Below, piece by piece: positions 12,577 through 24,335 of a stretch of 64,000 nucleotides of DNA. Origin of the DNA: Bimastos eiseni (taxonomy: Eukaryota > Annelida > Clitellata > Crassiclitellata > Lumbricidae). The stretch is taken from positions 3,464,056 to 3,528,055 of the forward strand of contig OY365817.1 in NCBI GenBank assembly GCA_959347315.1, written 5' to 3'. Made by a program: the position numbers and the translations under genes. Within the stretch, counting starts at the first letter, position 1. Each line of letters begins with the position of its first letter. Under the pieces are notes generated by a model that was given only the letters and a program-made list of their open reading frames with translations, had not been told where the DNA came from and did not search any database.

Positions 12577-12989
12577 TGCGCCGCGAGTGTAGCCTAAGTA
12601 CAGCACAGGCTACTTAAGTCACATGATGCAAGGCACTGATATAAATCGCCCATAAGTCCCCATATCACAAGCATTTGTGAGGGCGTATAATTATATGGCA
12701 GTAGCAACTGCAAGCCTTTCAGCCTATCACAAGTCAGCATACATATTTAACAGACATAGCCCCTCCGCCAATGGGATTCGTTGTTAATAATATTTGTGGT
12801 ATAAGAAACATTAACTGTCTTGTGATGGCTGCTCCCCACTTTCAGCGTTGTCTAATTGGATAATTAGACACGAAATGAATTTCAAGAGTTTCAAAACTAG
12901 TCTATCATTTAAGATAAATGCATATAAAATTTAAGATAAATGTACATAAAAAGATAAAAATGTGACAGTCAACTAAACGGTAGCTGGAT

Positions 12990-13330
12990 TAACGAAAAGG
13001 ACTATGCTTAAATCGAAGCTGGATTGATAAAAAGAATCATGCTTTAATGGAAGCTGGATTTATGAAAGCAATCATGCTTAAACGGAGACTGGATTGATAA
13101 AAAAATTATACTGCCTAAATGGAAGGTGGATTGATGAAAAAAATCATGCCTAAATGGAAGCTGGATTGATGAAAAGATCATAGTTAATTTGAAACTGGAT
13201 CGATGAAAAGTGATTGCCTAAATGGACGCTGGATTAATGAAACAAATTATACCCAAATGGAAGCTGGATTGATGAAACATAATGTCGTTTAATTGGAAGC
13301 GGGATAGATGAAATGCTTGTGACTAAAAAG
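12990..13330. repeat. Tandem repeat, unit about 38 bp (GGAAGCTGGATTGATGAAA)
   Basis: Eight or nine diverged units share the core AAGCTGGATTGATGAAA followed by an AATCATGCTTAAA-like part. The same core fills the middle of the foldback element at 5605-6464, so this is probably the centre of a related element. Confidence 0.8.
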
Positions 13331-13474
13331 ATTCCACGACTAGTAGAGTTCTCATGTCCATTCCTCTTCTATTTAAGCATGGTTCTATTCATCAATTTAG
13401 TTCTCAGTTTAGCAAAATTATTTTCAGCTATCTAGCTTAATATTGCTTTATATAATTTGCATCAGATATCTGCG

Positions 13475-13545
13475 CCAAAACGTCCTGCACCAAATTGTCC
13501 TGCACCAAATTGTCCTGCACCAAATTGTCCTGCGCCAAATTGTCC
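13475..13545. repeat. Tandem repeat, 15-bp unit TGCACCAAATTGTCC
   Basis: Five near-identical 15-bp units lie head to tail. The spacing resembles the 14-15 bp arm units of the foldback element at 5605, and the 38-bp satellite next to it resembles that element's centre. I see no matching opposite arm. Confidence 0.8.
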
Positions 13546-13604
13546 CCAAAATGTATGACGCACCGTCGGATCAAAACTCCAGCTGGAAACATTTAACGTG
13601 TGCC

Positions 13605-13606
<2 letters not shown>

Positions 13607-13643
<37 letters not shown>
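13607..13643. repeat. (AT)n microsatellite
   Basis: A pure AT dinucleotide run of about 37 bp. Confidence 0.95.
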
Positions 13644-13647
<4 letters not shown>

Positions 13648-14934
13648 TGTATTGTGTGTAAACTTTGTACTTGTTTTCACATCTTATTTTAACATGATTG
13701 CTAATATCTTACTGATCAAGCAGACCATGATGTACTTACAATCCCATGTGATCACATAAGCAAAAAAGACAATTATCAACCATTAAAACACTCGACCTAT
13801 GAAAACCTTCGAGATCACACGTGGTTTGTTTGCTCTTATGACATTTTTAAATGAATCATCATAGCATTCAAATCATGCAATTTAAAGCAAATTTTAATCA
13901 AAGATCGTGCATCCGATAATTAATCTGCGTTTTTATTGACCAAAGTTATAATTTGGCAAATGCAAATGACACAATATTAAGCAAAACAAAGCACAGCAAC
14001 TCAGCTATTAAAACAATAACAGTATGGCATAGTTATTTATGAATAATTATTCAGCAATTTAATTTTTAATTGAGCCTAATTGAGCGTTAATTGTAAGATT
14101 GTACTAATTAAACTTAAATTACTTTTTTCAATGGAAAAACTTTTTTGAGAAACGTTGTAAACTAAATATGCGCCTATTATGCAGAATATACTTACTCGAC
14201 TACATTCATGCGTCCTTCCCTGTCAGCGTATGTTATGACATTGCTGATTCCTCCAGCAAATATAATTCCCTGAAAAGGAAAACACACTAAAGATTCACTG
14301 CTGCTTCATAGAACACGGTCGAGATTTTTAAATAGTGAAAAAATATGTTTACATGGCTTGAAATATGTTTACATGGTCTGGGGATCGTTAATTAATAGTT
14401 CATGATATGGGTCACTGACGATAATTATGTGTATACGAGAATTTGATAACCTGACGTTACGTTGGCTTATGTAGCAGAATTTACGGAGCCACCAGTTAAT
14501 GTCGAGAACGCCATAGACTCATAAAGGCATGAGAGAGGCCGGGACAGTCCAGGATTCGACCAAGGCCGTCCCGTGTCCCAGGCAATGCTTATTTTGCCCG
14601 GAATCCGGGAATAGGCATAGGTTAATAATTACGAATGATTCAGCCGATTCAATGACATCTAAATTGAAACAACATGAGCAATAAGCTAACTGTAATAAAA
14701 CATCCTAATTCTCAATGTTCAAAAGCATGATTTAATCATGAGTGTTTTAAATAATTGACTTTCGATTAAGTACTCGAAAGTCTCGAGTTTCGAACATCAA
14801 TCGGAACTCATGACATCATAATATGCATAGCGGAATGCGGAAAACTTCGGCTTGTTATATGCTTAGACCTGCTGCCACTGCCAGTACCTGTATTTTATTA
14901 ATGTAGGCTTATTTAATCTCTCTCGGTCTAGTTT

Positions 14935-15565
14935 CTGCCACCTGCGACGACTCCGAGCTGTCAGGCGATCTGCTCTTCACCCACTTTTGCCTTTATGCGT
15001 CATGCCTTTGTCTGCTCACGTATTGATTACTGCATCTTATTGCCAGTTATTGGTCTTCTGTCAGCTCTTCAATCAGTGTTAAATGCAGCTGCCGGCCCAG
15101 AGCCCCCTTCTCGCTTCTCTGAGTTCTCTCACATCTCTAACTTCATGATCGAGTATTTACACTGGCTTCCACTCATAGCCCGCGTCCGCGTTCGATTTAA
15201 TGTTCTTATCCTTACATCCAGAGTATTTTTGGGTCAGGCTAGAAGTAGGCTATCTTTGTGACCCTATCCGCCGTCCTATTTCCGCTGCCTCTCGTCGTCC
15301 TATTCGTTCCATAGATCAGCAATATCTCTTCGTAATTCGGTCTCGGACGACTCTCGCTCAATATCGCGCTAATGCGTCTGTTTGTCCTTTGCTTTGGAAT
15401 GATATGCTCTCTCTGATTCGCTCTTTGATTTTAACTCATGCCGCTTCTGTTTCTGCCCACCTTCTTAAGACTTTTGTTTTTGCATTGGGACTTCTCGCAT
15501 TGAGAGCGCCTCTGATTAGGTCATAATTGGAGAGGAGCTATAGAAATATGTAATTACAATACAAC
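14935..15565 (+). mobile_element. CR1/L2-like LINE fragment, 3' end
   Basis: Broken frames give the C-terminal reverse transcriptase signature: SRIDYCILL, VLNAAAGPEP, a HWLPLIARVRVRF-like stretch, and a GAGAGCGCCTCTGATTAG-type 3' end followed by ATAGAAATATGTAATTACAA. Several frame changes and stops make it inactive. It lies in the copy A intron between exons 6 and 5. Confidence 0.75.
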
Positions 15566-16189
15566 ACAGTATGTGAACAGTGAACTGCATAAATCATTCA
15601 TCAATGTGGGAACTGGGATGTGTCCCGGAATAAATTTAATCAGAGTTGTCTACCGTAGCGATTTGATATTAATCATAGCGTGAACTTGGAAATGTTCCGT
15701 AATGGGTTTGTTCAGAGTTGGCAACCCTACACTGTGGCCACTGTAAGCAAAGAGATGTATTGGCGATGTCTCTTCTTTGTTTAATTTTAATTCCAATAGT
15801 CTATGGAAGACGAGCGATAAATCAAGTTGGTAGATGACGAGTTTTAGCAGAAGATTCAATATTTTTAATTATTAATGCAAATCCTGTAGGACTACAATAT
15901 TATTAATTGTTAGATTTTTAAATTTTAATAAAAAATAAGAAATAGCCCTGACTAAATAGAAACTATTATTTATGGACAGTTTTATGGAGAAAAATAAAAA
16001 ATCTGCGTGGAAAAAGCGAGACCGTTTAGATAGTGAAACCGAAGTTGAAAACGATAATAATGACCTTGCAAGTAACTTTTTTATTTGTTCTATTACACTT
16101 ACACAATTACAACATCAAATGCATTAACAATTTAGTTTTATTGCATTTAAACAACAAGAAATGATTAAATCAAATTGGGGAAGCTTACA

Positions 16190-17640
16190 ACGCTCCTCCA
16201 GACTCCCTTATCGTGGGGGGATTCTCACCTTCAGCCCTCGTTTGTCCACTTAGACTAGACTACATACACCAACGTATTCTCACATTTGGTGTTAGTGATC
16301 CGCAACAATTATTAAAATTATTAAAAGGACATTGTTGGCCCTGGCGTCAAAAGTTTAAGAACCACTGGACTAGATTACTGTTGCCCACTCTATGTAGGCC
16401 TTCCTGGGAGGTTGCTGTGCCTGGACCGGGTCCTGTGTACCGCTGCATCACTTAATTGTCGGGTGTATTCCGAAATTTGGCCATGTCTACGGCTACATGC
16501 CGAATGTCCTCCACTGGCTCCTCCTCCAACAGCGAATCTCGTACCGGATCATCGCTTTGCTCCGGCGGTCCTTGCTGGGTCTTGCCAGTGAATATTCGCG
16601 ATCTCTGATACCGCACTTTCCGTGCACCGTGTCTTCGCTCTGCGCGATCTACTGAGCAAGGCTCACTCATTGTCTCATTTGCATACAATTACTAAACGAA
16701 ATCTTGCCTTCTCAGCGCTAGGCTCCTCACTCTGGGACACGCTCCAGTTGGCGTTGCGGCTGTCCCCAGGGTTCGCTCAGAATCTTTTTATACTGTAACG
16801 GTTTAGGGGTACGCTTACCTAGTGTCAACCTGCTGTAGTGTCTGCCTGTTGTGTATACCTGTCTACTGTGTTCTTTCTACTGTGGTATCTACCTGCTGTA
16901 TACGCTTATCTACTATCTACTATCTACTGTATCCTATATACTGTAGTCTATCTACTATCTACTGTGTAGTCTCTACTGTCTACTGTCTCCTATCTACTGT
17001 GTATCATCTACTGTCTACAGCAAATTAGTATAAAGGGAATCATCGTCGTCGTCGCCGGGGAATCGATCGTCGTCGTCGCCGGGGAATCGATCGTCGTCGT
17101 CGTCGTCTGGAGATCGTCATCGGGGAGCCTTGTAGATTCGGCTTCGGCCTTGCAGTCTCGGCGCCTAGGAAGCACGAATAGTCATCATGGCTTGCGATAG
17201 TCGCCGTCAGCCATTGACGTAGCGTTGCAGTTACTCGTTAGTTATCGACGTAGGGCGTATTGAGGGAGTGAGATACGGACTGTTTCCGAATCGGCGCTAC
17301 ATAAGTATTGTTTTCCGTTGTACATTAGAGGAGGATTGTCGAACAAGCGTGTCTTATTCCAAGCGTCATCCAGAAAGGAGCTATTTAAACCTTAAATGGT
17401 TAGTCTTCAGCAAACCACTGAAGCCTTACTCAGCGGACTGCAACTCGAACTACCCCCATATCGGACGGGGCTGCAAGTCATCATCCTGGTTACTGTCGAA
17501 TAGGCCCCGTTCCGTTACAATACTCTTACTAAAAATGTCCCTTTTAGCCGTGTTGGGATCAGGAGCGCTCCTGAATAGTAGCCTTGAAGGGGCGCAGTAT
17601 AAGTTTGCGTGATGAATAAATATTGTTCAAGACATTAATC
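16190..17640 (+). mobile_element. CR1-like LINE fragments, interrupted by satellite DNA
   Basis: The first part (about 16190-16800) keeps pieces such as PKFGHVYGYMPNVLHWLL in shifting frames. The last part (about 17540-17640) carries the family 3' end GGAGCGCTCCTGAATAGTAG, then AGTATAAGTTTGCGTGATGA. Between them is simple repeat DNA. It is inactive. Confidence 0.65.
16805..17110. repeat. CTACTGT-type minisatellite and a GTCGTCGCCGGGGAATCGATC repeat
   Basis: From 16805 to 17020 a degenerate TCTACTGTATC-like unit repeats many times. From 17041 to 17105 a unit of about 30 bp (GTCGTCGCCGGGGAATCGAT) occurs twice, followed by more GTC triplets. The block sits inside the LINE-derived stretch. Confidence 0.75.
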
Positions 17641-18519
17641 AATGTCTTGGACTAGAAACAATCACAATTCAATAGACTAGACAGGACAGACGCCAGACGT
17701 AGACTACACACCACCAAAACTCTAAAAATAATGATGTCAATTATGTATGCAAATTGAAGGAGCTCGATACATGTAACTGAAGTTAAGTAAGGACCTGAAC
17801 GATATAAAATCAGCGCAGTGATAAGGTAAGAAGGAACAATGAAGCTTTGCTTCTCACTATACCTGAATGCACACAGCCAGCAATCCCCCGATCATTATGA
17901 GAAACTGGAAGACATCCGTCCAGATCACCGCTCGCATTCCACCCTTCACACAATACAATGCATTGAAATTAGCTGCGTAACACCTTATAACTAGTCAAAT
18001 CTACGCCAAAATGCGTAGAAATTCGTGAGGCGATGAGTATTTAATTTGCAATAATCATGAGATCTTAAGAGTCATAAACATAGGTGCAAACATGTCGAAA
18101 ATAAGGAGTGCTGTATCTTAAAGTCCCTCCCATATTTTCCACCCCTTCCATTCTTCCCATATGCAGCTAAGGGTCTGGGGACAAATGTAAGCTCCCTAGT
18201 GTTACCTTGGCGTATCATTTTAGGGCTGGCTATGACCGCATCTAGAAATTGTATGGTGTGCATGACATTAAAATTGTAATGATCATGATTAATACCTAAA
18301 CAGTTACACACAATTGAATGTTAGCATTATGATTCGTAATGCAATGTGGACATTTGTTGAATCACGGGCTCCATACAAACACATGTCAGTAACAGTTGGA
18401 ATGCAATACAGTAGCGGCTTTCCAATGTTATTCTATTGTACTCAATCAAATAACTGGCTTTGACGCTTAAGATAAGGAAAGTTCTGCTCAGCTATACAAC
18501 CTTTGACTAATCGGTGGAA

Positions 18520-18860
18520 TTCCAAAATGTGGACACATTTCTTCCTTCATTCGTGAATCCCTTCACTGGCTCCCAGCTAATCAACGCATTCGTTCCAAGA
18601 CCCTTGCGCTGATGCGTAACTGTCTGCTTAGGTCCATCCCTGCCTATCTTCTGGCCTTCTGCACTCGGTGACTAGGTCTCCTCTATTCAGCACCGGAATT
18701 CCCTTTGCTCATCTTATTACTAGTCGCTTTGCTGCCCGCGGACTTCTGTTGGTTCCCCGCATGCGCTCTGCCAGGAGCTTGGCCTGCGTCGGTCCCAACA
18801 GCTGGAACAGCCTGCCCCTTCAAGAACTGCTGCCTAATCTGACTTCCTCTGCGGAATGTG
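18520..18860 (+). mobile_element. CR1-like LINE fragment
   Basis: Broken frames read PKCGHISSFIRESLHWLPA and further C-terminal reverse transcriptase pieces (VPTAGTACPFKN). The downstream part (18864-19081) repeats a CATACCGG motif in both orientations and looks like a separate small element. Confidence 0.65.
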
Positions 18861-19859
18861 CACAACATTGTCGATACAGGCACACCGTCCCACTTCAAGT
18901 AGGACGGCATGAAACGGTATGCCATACCGGCACCTCTCCTGGCTATGCAAGCATACCGGTACTTCTTCAGACCAAAGTGCCGGAAGAAGAGGATGATTCT
19001 TGTAACCATACCGGAACCTCTTTTCCCCTACTTCAAGCCCTGGATATAGATGACAGTGAAGAGAAAAGAAGTTCTTACAACGCACATCGCTGAGCAAAGA
19101 AAAAGGATGTCTAAGCCGTTTCTAATCAGTTCATCTCCAAAATACAAAACAATGGCGCTCAGACTAGGAATAGTGTTTTAGTTTTTTGCTTGAATGACGA
19201 TTACTTCAACATTTGCAAGTTGCAGTTTACGCAATACAAATATGTGACTACTTTCAGAATATATGGGCTCCACAGCCGGGCAGGCTTGGTGCATCAGTTA
19301 TTGGAGGGGGTATCTTGCCAAGCGGCTTAAGGTCAAAAATGTATTGGTCTGACGCCGACGATGCGAGACTGCGGCGATATCTGAGGGGATTGATAATTAG
19401 TGGCATCAAGATGAAAACTATTCCAGAGTCGAAGTAAACAATTATACTAGGTAACAAAATAGGTATAGTTTGAAGAAATAGAAATCAGTGGTGACTGGGG
19501 ACACACAAAAAATGGGATAACTAAGGAACTTTATATAGTATATTATGGGCGAATACAATAATAATTATTTGAAACACTTCCTCAATCCAATACATTGTAT
19601 ATAGGGCGCTGTGCTGCACTTACCAGAGCCGTATATGTCATACAAACGACGGACATTATAGGAATCGACAACATCAGTGGAAACCCGGTAACTGTATCAA
19701 ATAATTATACACACGAACAAGGTTAAGCTTAAACTACACATCACCATTCGATCTAAACGCACAAAAGCTTCAACCGATGGATGCTTTTAGGCAGAACCAC
19801 ATTCAAGAACAGAAATCCTTTCAGTGCAGAATTTACGTAGGCCTATAATCAATCAATAA

Positions 19860-20930
19860 ATCAATCAATCAATTTAATTTATACAGCGCCTCCTCAAGAT
19901 AACTATTCAGAGGCGCTCCCGACCCAGACCCGGCCAAATTGGAAAGTCTTGAGAAGTTTATAGAAAGAGCCAGACAGGTCACGCGGGAGAGAGCGCAGGT
20001 CAGATGGGAGTTTGTTCCACAAACTCGGGCACACAATTGCAAAAGCTCTATTTTGCCTGGTTGCGGTATGAGCATGTGGAACCACAAAGTCGCCTCTAGA
20101 GGCCGAGCGAAGAGATCGGCGACCAGAAGAAGCCCAAGTTAAGGTGAAGAGATCCCTAAGATAGACAGGCGCATTGCCCACAATACAGTGCCAGACAATA
20201 GAGGAGATTCTATATTGAATGTGCTGCCTAACCGGAAGCCAGTGAAGGACGTCCCGCATGTACGTAGAGATATGGCCAAATTTAGGAAAACAACCAATCA
20301 AACGAGCTGCAGCCCTTTGAACCCCCTCCAAAGGTTGCAATCGGACCTGAGCGAGCCCACAGAAGAGAGAGGAACAGTAACCTAATCGATTAGCAATAAA
20401 GGCATGAACCAAAGTGGCAGCATAAGATGAGGAGAGAGAGAGCGGGAAACAACCCGCAACTGGCGCAAGAAATAATAGCAGGAACGAGTCAATGCAGAAA
20501 TGTGCTTCACAAAAGACAGTTTTTGATCCAGAACTACCCCCAGATCCCTGACGCAGGTGGAGAATACAAAGTTAGGGAATTCAGAAGACAGAGAGCCCAA
20601 GTCGAGCTTGTTCAGCTGCTGGCTGGTACCAAGCCAAATATATTGAGTTAATCGAGGTGCTATTGAAGTCAATGAATGATCGGGCCAGTCGAGCAGTTCG
20701 GTATACCTGGGCATCCCGCCCTCCTTACGAGGTTCCCCACCAGGAAAGGAGAAGTCCAAGGAGGCGGCTGCCTCTTCCACCCCTTCTGGCGCCTTCGAAC
20801 CTTCGCTCGACGCGATCTTGAAAGTGACTTCAAGATCCATATAACCTTCTTCTATGCCTCCATCCGCGATTCTCGGGCAGAGGGCGACGATGGGTTCCTC
20901 TTCACCGTCAGGGTTCTTATTTTTCATTCG
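19860..20930 (-). mobile_element. CR1-like LINE, 3' half of the reverse transcriptase
   Basis: Two minus-strand frames meet near 20400. The upstream one (20382-20927) has RDLGVVLDQKLSFVKHIS and RSCYYFLRQLRVVSRSL. The downstream one (19903-20412) has NRLGYCSSLFCGL, VQRAAARLIGCFPKFGHIS, VLHWLPVRQHIQYR and PSLWNKLP. The element ends GGGAGCGCCTCTGAATAG, a TATAAATT stretch and an (ATTG)n tail at 19857-19880, typical of CR1-group LINEs. The frame change makes it inactive. It is the best-kept copy of its family here and lies just upstream of the first exon I can see in copy A. Confidence 0.85.
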
Positions 20931-21019
20931 ACAGACTCTAGGCTAAACTAGGCGCTCAAGAATTGTTAGTAGTATATCACACGTAACAACGCAAATGATT
21001 CCACCTATGCATGATTCCT

Positions 21020-21175
21020 ATAGGGTGTGGCTGATTGGTCATAGCGTTCGCCTTGTAACGTGAAGGGTCCGGGTTCCAGTCTCTTCCTCTAAGGCAGTTA
21101 ATGTATAGGAACCTTGAGGAAGTCCTTCGCATACAACGATGATCGATCGCATGATCGTCTGTGTGCATCTGCACT
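21020..21175 (+). mobile_element. tRNA-derived SINE
   Basis: A tRNA-like head carries a box A-like TGGCTGATTGGTCATAGCG, an anticodon-like CTTGTAACG and a box B-like GGGTTCCAGTC. A non-tRNA tail follows (GAACCTTGAGGAAGTCCTTC). The D and T arms pair poorly, so it is not a functional tRNA gene. It differs from the SINE family at 33250. Confidence 0.6.
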
Positions 21176-21479
21176 TTGGCAAGAGGGCAGTTTGAAATTC
21201 AGTTACTGATGTTTATTCATCACGCGACCCTTCATCACTTACAATCACGCGGCATTTGATGCCTACATTTAAGACCGAGTTTGCTAGATAGCGGAACTTG
21301 TGACAGATGATTTTGGATGATAGGCAGTGATGGAGCAAGATTCAAAAAATAAGGAATTTAGGAGGCAGATCGTTCCCCTCGATCCCCCGGGATCGCCGCC
21401 CCTGGACAAGAAGACGATCTGGTAGAGCAGCTTGACTGGGTGGGATGAATTCGAGAAGATATTTTGGATGAGAACATTG

Positions 21480-21860
21480 CATGGAGTTGTGTGTTAGCGA
21501 TAGGACTTGAAGCTAATGCGCTCTAGGATGCTTAGCCAATCGAGTGATTTGAGAATTATAGTGATGTTATTGTTATTGGGTGTTCTAGCTAGTGCGTTTA
21601 GGATGAGCTGTGAACGTTTGAGTTGTGGTACATCACGGTTGATGATAATGGAATTGCAATAATCGAGTTTGGGGTGAATAATGGAGGCAGCAATTACGGA
21701 GGCAGTTTTTAAGTGGAGCATGGCCGAATGGGGCGACAGTCACGAATGTGCATAAAACAGAAGCGAGAGAAGCTGGAGAGGTGATTAGAGAGATGAATAT
21801 CCAAGGTGATGCCAAGATTGCGGACGAGAATATCAGAGGTGAAAGAATGGATGATGAGTA
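21480..21860 (-). mobile_element. CR1/L2-like LINE fragment (second family)
   Basis: The minus strand reads LVRNLGITLDIHLSNHLSS, then after a frame change LHLKTASVIAASIIHPKLDY and LDWLSILERISFKSY. These are the regions around and after the last catalytic block of CR1/L2 reverse transcriptases. It is inactive. Confidence 0.75.
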
Positions 21861-23460
21861 ACTGGATAGGTGAATGTCTACACTTAAAATAAAACTAACG
21901 AAAACAGAAGAAATTAACAGCATTTTTAGTTTATACTTTTCCGAAATGTAATCAAACTTGGAAAATTCCTATAATTAGGTGAATCACGATCTACGCTAAA
22001 TTTGCAGGAGTTTTGAACTAATTTCAAGAAGCATACTGTACAATTAATAGTGCAACGTTGGTATATACGCACATGCTTCAAGAGAATTATATAAGACCTA
22101 ACGCACTCGAGGGGAAGCGTGGAAGAGCGGAGCATGTAACATAATTATAGTCCTTCTTCTTCCAATAGCATATAATCGTATAACGCAGCAAAGTAATTAT
22201 TTATTATCTGGTCTAATCTAAGAGTTTCTATAACTTCGTAAACATAATCAGTCATCGCTTTACGTTGAATTATGATCAGAACCTACAGAAGCCAATTTTA
22301 AATTCGATGACAGGATAGAATAGACAAACGCTTGTGTCTCGCTCAGCGCTCATGCATAAGCTGGTGTCCCAAGCTTGGCTTTCCATTGGCGCTTTCTAGG
22401 TTTTCGATTACGATTGCGGTTAAGCCCAATTCATGACTGGTTGAAGGAGATGAGTTGTGAGAAAATATTAGAATGACACACAGGATTTGACGAAAATAAC
22501 TTATTGAAGCATTAACTTCCAAAGGTCTCAACCAGCAGTCTGCGAATCACAGCTGGAGTCACGGTGACCATTGACCAAATGCAATATCTTCTCTTAATTT
22601 TAAAAGAGACTGATCAACTGGTCAACAATGCAGTAGTTATAAAGATCAGTCATTAGCTGAAAACTAAAAGATACAAGCAACAGCAATCTTTAGAAACAGA
22701 GAGACAAAGAGGGAGACAGAGATAGATAAAAAGAGAGAAACAGAAAGAGAGAGGGGGAGAGGATGAAGGGAGATAAATAGATAACGAGGTAGAGAAAGAG
22801 TTAAAGGAAAGTAATTAGGACGCCATTTGTTCATGCTTTATTCCTTGAAAAATGGACATTATAATAAAAGGCTGGATAAGCCAGCTTGAAATCCGATTTT
22901 AGGTCAGATAAAAGCCTGTGTCTCGCCAAGCGCTCGTGAATAAGTTAGTTCTTGACATGTGCTTGACATTTCATTGGCCCTTAAACTAGCAGACTGGACC
23001 AACGCTAGTTTGGTGCGAGTCACAGCAGAAGTAACGGTGACCATTGACGAAGTGCAATATCTACTGTTAATTGTACAGAGGATTTGGTTGAATGGACAAC
23101 AATGCAGTGCGTGTTAAGTTGAAGACAGACCCTGAACTGGATTGATTGCTGCTCCATATTCAGAAGATCAATCCGATAATATAGAGAAAGGCAGCCTAGA
23201 GTGAATGAGCGGCTGAATAACAAAAGAGACACAGAAACAGAGAGAGACAGAGAGAGCGAGAGAGACCGACAAACAATAAGACAGACAGATAGAGACACAG
23301 AGAATTGGGAAGGGCTTTGTTGACGCGTTTTTCCTTGAGAAATCAACGTGCTGCATAAGATTAATGCGAGACATGAGATCCTAATGCCTCATTGTGGCAG
23401 TTCATAGTTCGCCCGTAATTATAAATGAATCCAATGAAATACAGCATACTTACTCACTTT

Positions 23461-23741
23461 CACTTCAGCTCAATCTTATCCAATGATTTGAAACTGGTCG
23501 AAGTGACTCGAATCAGATCTATTCCACTATGAAGCAATCCTTCGATGATTATAATCGGTCGATGGCTCAATTGGATCAATGACCAAGATGTCTCAGCCGA
23601 TGTTCCGTCGCCGAATACTTTCCAGATAATGGACTTAACGTTGTACGTATGACACAGCGTGGTCACATTGGCGATGATGCATTTGTGCATGAAACTTTTT
23701 TCGACTGGTCTCAACGGAGATGGTTCATTTGACCCTTAACT
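23461..23741 (-). CDS. Orphan exon, possibly from a REJ/polycystin-like protein
   Basis: An open minus-strand stretch of about 90 codons has ordinary protein composition. It includes KCIIANVTTLCHTYNVKS, IIWKVFGDGTSAETSW and SLIQLSHRPIIIIEGLL. The pattern (Cys, Trp after a sheet-like stretch, then a hydrophobic strand and HSGID) recalls REJ-type extracellular modules of polycystin-1-like proteins; this is a resemblance I cannot test. A possible acceptor is TTAAG before 23741. A TGA is met at 23461-23463 next to GTGAGTAAG, so either the donor is the weaker GTGAAA or the exon is terminal or broken. No neighbouring exons were recognised. Confidence 0.35.
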
Positions 23742-24245
23742 AAACTCTTAGTGATCTCATTAATTAATGATGATTCGTTTGGCCATGACCATTTTAGACG
23801 TTCTAGTTGCCGATGATCGTACAACAGTCTACGATACGCACGTGAGTGATGCTGGTTTTAATAGGACCACAAGCTCATACTTTGTAAAATAATGACTTTC
23901 TGTCACCGCCAACTGGTGCGTTCCGCATTCAGAAACATAAGAGAAATAGACCTTTTAACGTTCAGTTACTTGCTAGTTGACCTGTTCACTGCTACTGCAA
24001 ACAGTGAAAATGATTTTGCGAAACAAATGAAAACAACAATGTCACTGACCTTGAACAAAATCGCTCCTATTCAGATTTGCTTCAGACGACCGTCAAAACC
24101 TATCACTGGATGGAGATGGCTCTCATCTGAAGCATCCCATGCAAAGAAGGAACGCCGTCGACTATAAGGAAAATGGAAAACTTTAGGGTTTGAGGAGGAC
24201 GGACCATCGTGTAAAAAAATAAACTCATAAACACGAGGCTTAGAC

Positions 24246-24274
24246 AGGGTTAGGGTTAGGGTTAGGATTAGGGT
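24246..24274. repeat. Interstitial TTAGGG repeat, 3' of the Penelope-like element
   Basis: About five GGGTTA units, one changed to GGATTA, lie on plus. They are about 60 bp past the last codon of the Penelope-like element on minus, so on the element's sense strand they read CCCTAA. Confidence 0.9.
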
Positions 24275-24335
24275 AGATTGAATAAAAACAACAACGATAC
24301 GTCATTATTTGTCGAGCACTGGCACAATTTGTTCT

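Larger units (their letters stand above)
3860..19691 (-). pseudogene. SLC5-family Na+/solute symporter, copy A (degenerate, exons missing)
   Basis: Ten exons of an SLC5 symporter (SMCT/SMVT-like) can be read on minus. By homology to copy C they are: exon 4 19624-19691, exon 5 17863-17943 ([13 protein letters not shown]), exon 6 14196-14269, exon 9 11276-11364 (PGFAGLFLATLYGGALR), exon 10 9879-9991 (SGSAANCWEDF), exon 11 8768-8838 (PGPITQ), exon 12 8183-8269, exon 13 6522-6761, exon 14 4758-4870, exon 15 3860-4016. Exons 4, 5, 6, 9, 10, 11 and 12 have exactly the lengths of copy C, with AG/GT borders and matching phases. I could not find exons 1-3, 7, 8 or 16. Joining exon 6 straight to exon 9 would break the frame. 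In-frame TGA codons lie at 6702-6704 (exon 13, where copy C has Ser) and at 4010-4012 (start of exon 15). No frameshift is seen inside the exons. It is most likely a fairly young pseudogene; very divergent missing exons cannot be excluded. Confidence 0.85.

Noticed and set aside
13680..13860. Possible exon 8 of copy A next to a GTAAGTACATC donor on minus
   Set aside because: The translation before that donor has stops and does not align with the exon 8 residues of copy C.
21020..21095. Functional tRNA gene with a TGT-like anticodon
   Set aside because: Acceptor and D stems do not pair well and a SINE-like tail follows.
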